Shown here piece after piece: positions 28,366-35,581 of a stretch of 49,375 nucleotides of DNA; position 1 is the first letter of the stretch, and every line of letters starts with the position of its first letter. The notes below the pieces were generated by a model, which was not told where the DNA came from, ran no database searches, and saw nothing but the letters and a program-made list of their open reading frames with translations. The stretch lies in the NCBI GenBank assembly GCA_903873395.1, contig CAIQOJ010000093.1, positions 1 through 49,375 of the forward strand, written 5' to 3'. This DNA is from an uncultured Acidimicrobiaceae bacterium. Its GTDB lineage: Bacteria > Actinomycetota > Acidimicrobiia > Acidimicrobiales > RAAP-2. A program made the translations under genes and the position numbers.

Positions 28366-30611
28366 GAGGCGTCCTCGCCAACCCCGTCGGAGGCAAAGAC
28401 CCGCTCGTAGAAGGCCAGTTCGGCCTCTAGTGCAGTAGCAATTGTGTCGGCCCGGCGGAACCCGTGGGATTCTCCGGGAAACACGATGAGCTGGCAGTCC
28501 ACGCCGGCAGCCTCCAACTCGATGGCGAACTCCTGAGACTGGGTGGCAGGCACCACGGGATCCTCTGCGCCCTGGAGCAGCAAGACGCTTCCCGACATGC
28601 GACCAGCAGCATGGATCGGCGAGCGCTTGCGGTAGAGGGTGGCGGCAGCCGGCCAAGGTCCGACCAGGCCGTCGAGATAGCGAGACTCAAAATCGTGAGT
28701 GTCTCGGGCCAGGGCCTCGAGGTCGGTCACCCCGTACCACGAGACCGCTCCAAGGAAGGCGTCGGACGCCGCCAAGGCCGCCAAGGCCGTCAACCCGCCG
28801 GCGCTCGAACCACGGATCGCCATGCGGGTGCCGTCAACGATGCCGTCGGCGGCGAGGGCCTCGGCGTAGGCGGTGCAGTCTTCGACGTCAGCCACACCCC
28901 ACTGCCCGGCCAGGGCCGAGCGGAACGCCCGGCCGTAGCCCGAACTTCCCCGGTAGTCGACGGAAGCCACAGCGATGCCCCGAGAGGTAAGACATTGGAC
29001 GAGCGGGTCATATCCGATACTTGCTGCCCCTGTGGGCCCACCATGACACAGCACCACGAGTGGCGGCTGCCGGAGGTTGGCTGTCTCGCCGTCTAACCCT
29101 GGTTTGGCTGATGCGAAGGGAAGAAAGAGCAGCCCAGGGACCCGTCGCCCGGCTCCAGCGCTGGAGGTCTGAGCGTGTGAAGCTGCCGGTCCCTGCTCAT
29201 CGGTTATCGCTGGATGAGACACTGCATCTTCAGGCACTGCAGCTTCAGGCACTGCAGCTTCAGGCACTACAGCTTCAGTTGTCCACGGCACCCCGACCGA
29301 CACGTCGCCAGTCGGAGGCATGGCGAGTGTCATCGAACAGCGCCGCCACGCTGCGCCCGTCTGCTCGGTGACCAGGACCACATGCGCCTCGTGCGTGGTG
29401 GAGCCACTGACGGCGATGGCTCGACCATTGGGAGTCACCACGCCGGTGAGCATCACGCATGGCTGATCGATGACGTCGAGACGCCACGGTCGCCCTGTTG
29501 GGCCGTCGGCCGGCGGGTGCAGTCGCGCCAGGTGATCCCGTCCATCGACGTGCATGCGGGCCACCAGGCTGCCGTCTGCCATCTCCGCAAGTGTGGTCTG
29601 ACCGAGAGACCAGTCGGGGTCGTGCCACTCCGCTTCGAGTGACACCAACGGAACTCCCGAGTTCGTTCCGGCAGTGAGGTCGACAGTGTCTGCCTCGAGG
29701 CCTGAGTCGAGGTCAGATCTGAGTTCGGACGCATCGATCCGGTAGGGCAACCACCAACCGGAACGGTCGTCCATCACCACCAGACTGCCATCGCGACACC
29801 AGGTGGGCTGTCCGACGGAACGCCCCGGGCCGCCTGCAACCACCCGGGATGGCCCGAGTATCGGTCGGCGGGACCCGTCAGTCTCGACTTCGTCGAGCAG
29901 CGGGGCCACCCGAACGACCGAGGAGTCCCAGGGCATGTTGGGGTGGTCCCAGGCCACCCAGGCCAGATGGGAGCCGTCGGGCGATGGACGAGGCGCGGCC
30001 ACGAAGTCTGAGGTGTCGTCCAACACGAATTCGGGGCCAGGCCCACCCGTGGCCAGAGCAACCAGCTGATGGCTGGTCATCGAGGAGTCGATCACTTCGC
30101 GGACGCAGACCAACCACCCACCGTCAGCCACCAGTCGGCCGTCGCCGTGGCGAACCGAGGTGCTCGCTGGCCACTCCCCTTCTCCTAGCCCGAGGCGCAC
30201 CACCTGCGTGGTCCCAGAGAACGATCGCCGTGCGATCCGATACCACGCTTGATCTCCTTGGTCGACGAAGAACACCTCGCCGTCACCGGCAAACGCTGCA
30301 CCGCCGCCATATTCGTGCACACGGCTGCGCACACTCATGCCAGCGGGCGTCACGTCGGCCGGTTCGGCCCATGTGCCGTCGCCACGTTCGACACTGACCA
30401 CGACCTGGCGTCCTCCATCGGACGGACGACTCTCGATCCACAGCACCGCACCCTGATCGCACTGCAGACCGCTCCGGCTGACCTTGGCCGCAGCCACCAC
30501 AGACACCGGCACAGGGTCCGGATACGGATCACGCCATGCGGCTCGCCGCGAAGACGACTCGCCACTTCCAAGATCACGCCCGGTGGGCGCCAGTGCTTCC
30601 TCCGGGGTCAT
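28362..30611 (-). CDS. S9-family serine peptidase (prolyl oligopeptidase / acylaminoacyl peptidase-like)
   Basis: 749 residues. An N-terminal beta-propeller region (about 30-470) is followed by an alpha/beta hydrolase domain with LVVLCHGGPTGA and the nucleophile elbow GSSAGG (S603). The acid is in GAEDPVVPATQS and the His in GESHGF. The triad is intact, so it should cleave short peptides or aminoacyl bonds. No signal peptide is apparent, so it is likely cytosolic. Between propeller and hydrolase lies a 55-residue Ala/Pro/Val-rich insert with VPEAA repeats encoded by a 15-bp tandem. The ATG at 30611 sits 9 nt after a -10 element shared with the divergent gene. Confidence 0.9.
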   Translation of the reverse strand: MTPEEALAPTGRDLGSGESSSRRAAWRDPYPDPVPVSVVAAAKVSRSGLQCDQGAVLWIESRPSDGGRQVVVSVERGDGTWAEPADVTPAGMSVRSRVHEYGGGAAFAGDGEVFFVDQGDQAWYRIARRSFSGTTQVVRLGLGEGEWPASTSVRHGDGRLVADGGWLVCVREVIDSSMTSHQLVALATGGPGPEFVLDDTSDFVAAPRPSPDGSHLAWVAWDHPNMPWDSSVVRVAPLLDEVETDGSRRPILGPSRVVAGGPGRSVGQPTWCRDGSLVVMDDRSGWWLPYRIDASELRSDLDSGLEADTVDLTAGTNSGVPLVSLEAEWHDPDWSLGQTTLAEMADGSLVARMHVDGRDHLARLHPPADGPTGRPWRLDVIDQPCVMLTGVVTPNGRAIAVSGSTTHEAHVVLVTEQTGAAWRRCSMTLAMPPTGDVSVGVPWTTEAVVPEAAVPEAAVPEDAVSHPAITDEQGPAASHAQTSSAGAGRRVPGLLFLPFASAKPGLDGETANLRQPPLVVLCHGGPTGAASIGYDPLVQCLTSRGIAVASVDYRGSSGYGRAFRSALAGQWGVADVEDCTAYAEALAADGIVDGTRMAIRGSSAGGLTALAALAASDAFLGAVSWYGVTDLEALARDTHDFESRYLDGLVGPWPAAATLYRKRSPIHAAGRMSGSVLLLQGAEDPVVPATQSQEFAIELEAAGVDCQLIVFPGESHGFRRADTIATALEAELAFYERVFASDGVGEDAS
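29221..29280. repeat. 15-bp tandem repeat inside the S9 peptidase gene
   Basis: Four units of ACTGCAGCTTCAGGC (29221, 29236, 29251, 29266; the second and third identical) encode, on the minus strand, the in-frame pentapeptide run EAVVPEAAVPEAAVPEDAV in the linker before the hydrolase domain. Confidence 0.9.
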
Positions 30612-30619
30612 CGCCTCTG

Positions 30620-30626
30620 TACGGTA
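30620..30626. promoter_or_regulatory. Bidirectional promoter with overlapping -10 elements
   Basis: TACGGTA reads as TACGGT on the plus strand (7 nt before the GTG at 30633) and TACCGT on the minus strand (9 nt before the ATG at 30611). The two -10 hexamers are offset by one base, so polymerase can bind in only one direction at a time. Confidence 0.6.
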
Positions 30627-30632
30627 CCCGTT

Positions 30633-31727
30633 GTGACACCTCAACCCCCGACCACACCGCCGCCAGCAGGGCAATCGCCCAGGCCTGCCCACGATGGTGG
30701 CCCAGTTCCGATTTCATTCAGGGCGTTCGTGGTCGAACGTCGAGGTGACGAACTGTCGAGTGGCCCCACAACTCTGACCATCGAGGATCTCCCCGAGGGT
30801 GAGGTCGTTATCGAGGTGGCGTGGTCGGCGGTCAACTACAAGGACGGCATGGTCACCCGCCCGGGCAACCGCGTTGCCCGGACGTCACCTCTCGTGCCAG
30901 GCGTGGACCTTGTAGGCACGGTGGCCGCGTCGGACTCCCCCTCGGTGGCCGTCGGCTCCGAGGTCATCGTCCACGGCTACGACCTCGGCGTGGCCCGACA
31001 CGGAGGTTTCGCCGGTTTCGCTCGGGTGCCCGCCGCCTGGGTGGTCCCCCTTCCCCAAGGTCTGACCCCCCGTCGAGCTGCCGCTCTGGGAACCGCCGGG
31101 TTCACCGCCGCCCTGTCCCTTCATCGCCTCGAGGCCAACGGCCTACGGCCCAGCCACGGACCGGTACTGGTGACCGGGGCTTCTGGGGGCGTCGGGGGCA
31201 TGGCCGTCGCCCTGTGTGCTGCCAAGGGCTATGACGTCGTGGCCAGCACGGGGCGCACCAGCGAGCGCCCCTACCTCGAAGGCCTCGGAGCCAGCGACGT
31301 GATCGGCCGTGATGATCTCGTCGTCGATCCGGAGCGCACCCTCGGACCCGAGCGATGGGCCGGTGCTGTGGACTGCGTCGGGGGATCCACGCTGGCCGCC
31401 GTGCTGCGCACCCTGCGCTACGGCGCCGCCGTCGCCGCCAGTGGGCTCACCGGAGGCAGTGCGCTCGAGACCACCGTCTATCCCTTCATCGTGCGAAACG
31501 TAGCGCTGCTGGGCATCGACACGGTTTCCACACCGCTGGCCGAGCGCATCGACGTCTGGGCCGAGTTGGCCATGGGATTCCCGATGGACGTCCTCGACTC
31601 GATGGTTGAAGGTGAAGTCACCCTCGATGGGCTTGGCCCCGTACTCGAGAACATCCTGGCCGGGCGTGTACGCGGCCGCATGCTGGTTCGTCCCGATGGC
31701 CGCACCACGGAGACATCCCGCCCCTGA
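30633..31727 (+). CDS. Zinc-free MDR oxidoreductase, acrylyl-CoA reductase AcuI/YhdH-like
   Basis: 364 residues of the medium-chain dehydrogenase/reductase family. Its YhdH/AcuI features are SAVNYKDGMVTRPGNRV, PLVPGVDLVGTV, VHGYDLGVARHGGFAGFARVP and the NADPH site VLVTGASGGVGGMAVALCA. Characterised members reduce acrylyl-CoA to propionyl-CoA or act as quinone oxidoreductases, and no zinc ligands are present. About 25 Pro-rich residues precede the domain. The GTG at 30633 is chosen because it lies 7 nt after a -10 element; the frame is open further upstream only as antisense of the peptidase gene. AcuI function is likely but not proven without neighbours of DMSP or propionate metabolism. Confidence 0.88.
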   Translation: MTPQPPTTPPPAGQSPRPAHDGGPVPISFRAFVVERRGDELSSGPTTLTIEDLPEGEVVIEVAWSAVNYKDGMVTRPGNRVARTSPLVPGVDLVGTVAASDSPSVAVGSEVIVHGYDLGVARHGGFAGFARVPAAWVVPLPQGLTPRRAAALGTAGFTAALSLHRLEANGLRPSHGPVLVTGASGGVGGMAVALCAAKGYDVVASTGRTSERPYLEGLGASDVIGRDDLVVDPERTLGPERWAGAVDCVGGSTLAAVLRTLRYGAAVAASGLTGGSALETTVYPFIVRNVALLGIDTVSTPLAERIDVWAELAMGFPMDVLDSMVEGEVTLDGLGPVLENILAGRVRGRMLVRPDGRTTETSRP

Positions 31728-31750
31728 ACGGCCCCAACGGGCCTCAGGAA

Positions 31751-31795
31751 CTCGACGTGCCCCCACTCGACGTGCCTCCGCTCAACGTGCCTCAG
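31751..31795. repeat. Three-copy 15-bp tandem repeat downstream of the AcuI-like gene
   Basis: Units CTCGACGTGCC-CCCA, CTCGACGTGCC-TCCG and CTCAACGTGCC-TCAG start at 31751, 31766 and 31781. The array is noncoding, in the 85-bp gap between two convergent genes. Confidence 0.85.
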
Positions 31796-31812
31796 ATCTC
31801 GTTTCCGGCGAC

Positions 31813-32496
31813 CTAGGTGCCACCAACGCCGGGGAGGACCGGGGATGTCACGATGGTTCCGCCGTCACACGGAGACAGGTTCATCATCACCGTCAGGTGA
31901 TCGGTGGCGTTGGGCGGGATGACCTGAAGTGCACTGGCCGTCGGACAGGTGGTTTCGTTGCCGTGGGGAACGTCCGAATAGCCGATGTTGATGTGTCCGG
32001 ACTGCCCAGCAGCCAGGGTGACCAAGACCGGATCTTGGCCGGTGAATGAGTAGCTCCCTTTGCGCACCACTGTGGTGGGAAGAGCCACGCCACCTGCACC
32101 GATGAGCAGCAATCCCGGATAACCACCCAGGACACACGTAACCGACGATGTGTTTCGCAGCGTCACCGACGCCTCGATGGTGCCAGCAGCTCCCGAGCCT
32201 CCGGTGTCGGAGCCGACGAGGTCGGCTGCCTTGCAGCTCGCCGTCCTGGTCGCCGAAGTGGTTGACGTCGAGGACGGCGTCAACGTCGTTGTCGAACCTG
32301 CCGGTGAACTCGTCGTCGACGTTCGTGGCACCATCGTCGTGGTGGTGGTGCGCAGTGGCCTTGACGTCGTTGACGATGTCGAACTCGACGACGAGCAGCC
32401 TCCTGCGGCGATGCCCGCCAAGATCACCGCCGATGCCAGCGGAACCACCCTGGACCTTGCGACAGCCCTCGACCTCGGTTGAGCGAACCTGCTCAT
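31813..32496 (-). CDS. DUF4232 lipoprotein
   Basis: 227 residues. A signal peptide with lipobox AGIAAGGC (Cys at about 34) is followed by a Ser/Thr-rich spacer (about 35-85) and a DUF4232 domain with GAAGTIEASVTLRN, TCVLGGYPGLLLIG, VTLAAGQSGHINIGYSD and a late cysteine, LSPCDGG. DUF4232 proteins are secreted or lipid-anchored actinobacterial proteins of unknown function, probably with an immunoglobulin-like fold and one or two disulfides. The ATG at 32496 begins 13 nt after the nuclease stop, suggesting cotranscription. Confidence 0.85.
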   Translation of the reverse strand: MSRFAQPRSRAVARSRVVPLASAVILAGIAAGGCSSSSSTSSTTSRPLRTTTTTMVPRTSTTSSPAGSTTTLTPSSTSTTSATRTASCKAADLVGSDTGGSGAAGTIEASVTLRNTSSVTCVLGGYPGLLLIGAGGVALPTTVVRKGSYSFTGQDPVLVTLAAGQSGHINIGYSDVPHGNETTCPTASALQVIPPNATDHLTVMMNLSPCDGGTIVTSPVLPGVGGT

Positions 32497-32509
32497 CGCA
32501 CCAACCCGC

Positions 32510-33031
32510 TCAGGGGGAGAAATCTTCTGGGCGGATGCTGTCGAGAAAGTCCCGGAACTCGCCGACCAGTTCGTCGGGATTCCCCTGCGGTTCGTCCTCG
32601 TCGCCTTCGTCGTCGTCCTCCTCGTCGACGGCCAACATGATGCCCTCGGCGTCCATGAGATCGTCAGCCACGAACAACGGCGCACCAGTGCGCACCGCCA
32701 CGGCCACAGCATCCGAAGGGCGTGACGAGACCGGCACCTCGCGGCCAGCGAGATTCAAGACGATGTCGGCGTAGTAGGTGGCGGCCCGCAGTTCGGTAAC
32801 CACTACCCGGACCACATCGGCATCGAGCGCATCCAAGAGGTCTCGGATGAGATCGTGGGTCATCGGACGAGGAGTGTCCATGCCCTGCAGGGCAAAGGCG
32901 ATAGCGGATGCCTCAGGAGCGCCGATGAAGATCGGCAATGTCCGGCCGAGCCCCTCGGATTCCTGGAGCAGCAATACGGGCGTGTTGGACTGCAGATCCA
33001 CCCGCACGGCTCGGAGTCGCACTTCGACCAT
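32510..33031 (-). CDS. Bifunctional nuclease (BFN/DUF151) family protein
   Basis: 173 residues. The BFN domain (about 1-130) shows LRAVRVDLQSNTPVLLLQE, LPIFIGAPEASAIAFALQG and SRPSDAVAVAVRTGAPLFV, followed by an acidic tail rich in Glu and Asp (about 136-150). The plant founding member has DNase and RNase activity; bacterial members are unassigned, and the mycobacterial homologue Rv1829 lies at the same place next to the garA and merR genes. The ATG at 33031 follows a leaderless promoter, so it can be expressed apart from the upstream operon. Confidence 0.92.
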   Translation of the reverse strand: MVEVRLRAVRVDLQSNTPVLLLQESEGLGRTLPIFIGAPEASAIAFALQGMDTPRPMTHDLIRDLLDALDADVVRVVVTELRAATYYADIVLNLAGREVPVSSRPSDAVAVAVRTGAPLFVADDLMDAEGIMLAVDEEDDDEGDEDEPQGNPDELVGEFRDFLDSIRPEDFSP

Positions 33032-33038
33032 TGCTAGG

Positions 33039-33044
33039 ACACTA
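33039..33044 (-). promoter_or_regulatory. -10 element for leaderless BFN mRNA
   Basis: TAGTGT on the minus strand, 7 nt, then the ATG at 33031. Confidence 0.6.
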
Positions 33045-33110
33045 TCGCCCGCTGCTCGCCCTCGCACCGCCCCGAGGACGATAGGGACCACCGCCCCTGC
33101 GCTCTGGTGA

Positions 33111-34565
33111 TCAGCCGTTGAGCAGATCGCGTAACGCAGAGCGAAGAAGCGACGCTCGAAGCTGATTCCCGATACGGGTCAGCTCGTCGGACGTCTGCGA
33201 TGCGCGCGCCCTTGCGTCGGGATTGCGTAGCCGAACGATCGGCGTCACCACCTGCTCGATGAAGCCGGCTTCACGATCGGCTGCGTTCTTATAGAGGCGC
33301 AGATGCCGGGGTTCCACGCCGAACGAGGCAAAGCGGGCGGCCACTGTGGCGACGGTCAATGCTTCTTCGTCGAAGTACTCGGTGCCTGCTGCTGTCGTGG
33401 CCCGAAGCAAACCGTAGGAACGAAGCTCGGCGATGCCGTCGGCATCGATGCCACTGGCTGCCACCAACTCCTCCAGAGTCAGGCTCGCCCCGGCTCCCCC
33501 GGCCAGCACAGCGGCACCTTCCGCCAACGAAGCCGTCGTCGGGGTAACTGCCGACTGCACTGGTGGCGTAGCGGCCCCTGGAGCCGCACTGGGTGGAGGT
33601 GCGCCATCTGAGGACGCGCGTGGAGAAGGTGCGCCAACTGCAGACGGAGGGGCGTCGGAGATTTCCGAGTGGCGTTGCTCGGTTCCGGCTGGACTTGGGT
33701 CAGTTGGGTCGGTACCGACCCTGTCAGGGGCTGCCGCGGACGAACGTTGGGCCCGTGGCGTATCCACATGGGCTGACATGGAGCCGGGGAGTACTCCGTC
33801 CGCTGATGATGCCGCAGCGCCGGAGATGGGGTTCTCGCCAGCATCGTCGTTGCCTCGAACTGTGGAGCCGGACACGGCCGCCGATGCGGCACGAGGCTCG
33901 CGTCCGTCCGACGAGGGCCTCAGATTTCCGGTTGGCTGCGTACTCGCCGACCGTGCTCCATTGATTGACGCATGGGTGGCCGGCGTATGGGTGGCCGGCG
34001 CATGGGACATCGCTGCCTCAGGAGGTGGTGTGGACTCCTGGGGCTCCAGAACCATTCCATCACCAACGTCCGTCTCGCGGGATCCGCCCATTGATAGTGG
34101 GCCGTTGGAGGCCCCTAGAACACCTGGCGCTGCCCCTCGGGCTCCTTGACCCACCAACACAGGCGCATGGCGCTTGGCATCCGAGGACACGTCGTCCGGC
34201 ACCAACTCTTCGGCGGATGCGGTGATCACATGGTCGCTCGCCACCTGAGGCGTTGGACCTGCATCGCCGACATCGTCAGCGCTACCAGCGGCACCAGCCC
34301 GTGATGCCTCTACGCCCACCTTCGGGTCGTCGAGGCGACCCTTGATGACCTTGAGGGGCAGGAAGTGCTCGCGCTGCTGGCGTAAGACCCAGCGAAGACG
34401 CTCCACATCGTGCTCGTAGAACTTGCGGTAGCCCGAAGGCGTGCGCTCGGGATTGACCAGACCCTGGCTCTCCAAGAACCGGATCTTCGAGATGGTCACA
34501 TCGGGGAACTCCTGACGAAGCAGGGTCAAGACATCGCCGATGGACAGATACGACCGAGCGCTCAC
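33111..34565 (-). CDS. FtsR-like MerR-family regulator with a very long linker
   Basis: 484 residues, about twice the usual size. The N-terminal winged helix-turn-helix ([58 protein letters not shown]; 6-65) matches FtsR/Rv1828 regulators, which activate ftsZ in Corynebacterium. The C-terminal domain (about 355-484) has a second MerR-like helix pattern, [26 protein letters not shown], followed by the conserved [23 protein letters not shown]. Between them is about 260 residues of low-complexity Ala/Pro/Ser/Thr sequence absent from the known proteins. The GTG start overlaps the FHA gene stop (GTGA). The gene order gcvH-FHA-MerR-BFN supports the assignment. Confidence 0.88.
   Translation of the reverse strand: MSARSYLSIGDVLTLLRQEFPDVTISKIRFLESQGLVNPERTPSGYRKFYEHDVERLRWVLRQQREHFLPLKVIKGRLDDPKVGVEASRAGAAGSADDVGDAGPTPQVASDHVITASAEELVPDDVSSDAKRHAPVLVGQGARGAAPGVLGASNGPLSMGGSRETDVGDGMVLEPQESTPPPEAAMSHAPATHTPATHASINGARSASTQPTGNLRPSSDGREPRAASAAVSGSTVRGNDDAGENPISGAAASSADGVLPGSMSAHVDTPRAQRSSAAAPDRVGTDPTDPSPAGTEQRHSEISDAPPSAVGAPSPRASSDGAPPPSAAPGAATPPVQSAVTPTTASLAEGAAVLAGGAGASLTLEELVAASGIDADGIAELRSYGLLRATTAAGTEYFDEEALTVATVAARFASFGVEPRHLRLYKNAADREAGFIEQVVTPIVRLRNPDARARASQTSDELTRIGNQLRASLLRSALRDLLNG
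33971..34000. repeat. 15-bp tandem duplication in the FtsR-like linker
   Basis: CATGGGTGGCCGGCG and TATGGGTGGCCGGCG occur head to tail and are followed by CATGGG. On the minus strand they encode the [12 protein letters not shown] run of the disordered linker. Confidence 0.85.
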
Positions 34566-35083
34566 TCGGCGCCTCCTCGGAGGTAGATCAACTTGAACTT
34601 GCCGACCTGGATGACGTCGCCGCTGGCCAACTCGACTGCTTCGATCCGAGACCGGTTGACGAATGTCCCGTTGAGCGACCCAACGTCGCGCACCGATGTG
34701 ACCACGCCGTCGCTGACGAACTCTGCATGTTGGCGTGACACGGTCACGTCATCGAGGAAGACGTCACAGTCCACGTTGCGACCCACCGTCACCACGTCGT
34801 GGTCCAGAGTCACCCGGACACCTTCGTCATTGCCCCGCTGGATGACCAGGAGCCCGACGCCTCGGGGCAGCTCGACCTGGCCCAGCGGTGATGTCGCCGG
34901 CGCCTCCCCGGCATCGACGGGAGCGACCGACACCGACGTGTCGGGCGCCACTGTTGTCAGTGACGTCCCACACGAGGAGCAGTAGTTCACACCCTCGGGA
35001 TTCCGATGGCCGCAGTTGTGGCAGAACACACCACCAAAGGTAGCCGTTCCAGAGGAGTTTCTCCCGATCAGCACATCGACCAC
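34562..35083 (-). CDS. Zinc-ribbon FHA protein, GarA/OdhI-like
   Basis: 173 residues. An N-terminal zinc ribbon (C21, C24, C35, C38 in [19 protein letters not shown]) is followed by a Thr/Ser/Ala-rich spacer with adjacent T43-T44, then an FHA domain (about 76-170) with the phosphothreonine-binding residues VGR (100-102), TVSRQHAEF and [12 protein letters not shown]. In mycobacteria and corynebacteria the gene at this place (garA/odhI) encodes a switch that inhibits 2-oxoglutarate enzymes unless phosphorylated by PknG/PknB; those proteins lack the zinc ribbon. The canonical ETTS phosphosite is not present. A GTG at 35083, 2 nt after gcvH, is the likely start, but a shorter protein from an internal GTG near the ribbon is possible. 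Confidence 0.85.
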   Translation of the reverse strand: MVDVLIGRNSSGTATFGGVFCHNCGHRNPEGVNYCSSCGTSLTTVAPDTSVSVAPVDAGEAPATSPLGQVELPRGVGLLVIQRGNDEGVRVTLDHDVVTVGRNVDCDVFLDDVTVSRQHAEFVSDGVVTSVRDVGSLNGTFVNRSRIEAVELASGDVIQVGKFKLIYLRGGAE

Positions 35084-35085
35084 TC

Positions 35086-35466
35086 TTAGCCCTCGGTGAG
35101 TTGGCGATACCCGCCGCCGTCCAACAGCCCCTCCACTGCCGAAGCATCGGTGGGGACGATCTCACAGATCCATCCAGAACCGTAGGGGTCGGCATTGACC
35201 TGCTCGGGGGCGTCCATCAAGGAGACGTTGACGGCAACCACCTCGCCAGCCACCGGGGCGTAGATCTCTGAGACCGATTTAGTCGACTCGACTTCGCCGA
35301 GGAGACCGCCAGCCTCCACGGACATCCCCGGTCCTGGCAGATCAATGAACACCACGTCGCCCAAGGCGTCTTGGGCGTAGTCGGTGATCCCGATCCGAAG
35401 TCGGTCACCGTCGGTCCGGACCCACTCGTGGTCGGTCGAGTAGCGCAGATCGTCAGGCACGTTCAT
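35086..35466 (-). CDS. gcvH: Glycine cleavage system H protein
   Basis: A 126-residue lipoyl carrier that shuttles the aminomethyl group of glycine between the P and T proteins. Its features are RYSTDHEWVR, ALGDVVFIDLPGPG and the lipoylated Lys in VESTKSVSEIYAP, followed by GWICEIVPTD. No gcvP or gcvT lies nearby; an isolated gcvH ahead of the FHA/MerR pair is a conserved actinobacterial arrangement. It is the first gene of that operon, with a near-leaderless promoter. Confidence 0.95.
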   Translation of the reverse strand: MNVPDDLRYSTDHEWVRTDGDRLRIGITDYAQDALGDVVFIDLPGPGMSVEAGGLLGEVESTKSVSEIYAPVAGEVVAVNVSLMDAPEQVNADPYGSGWICEIVPTDASAVEGLLDGGGYRQLTEG

Positions 35467-35474
35467 AGAGGGCG

Positions 35475-35480
35475 ACCCTA
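35475..35480 (-). promoter_or_regulatory. -10 element for the gcvH-FHA-ftsR operon
   Basis: TAGGGT on the minus strand, 8 nt, then the gcvH ATG at 35466; the leader would be at most a base or two. Confidence 0.55.
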
Positions 35481-35581
35481 TCCGAACCGGTCGGAACCTG
35501 CCGTCGAGAACTCCGCCACGGACACCGCTGCCCCGCTGACAACGGTCGGCCCAGTGGCGAGCCTCGACGCACCGGCCACGG

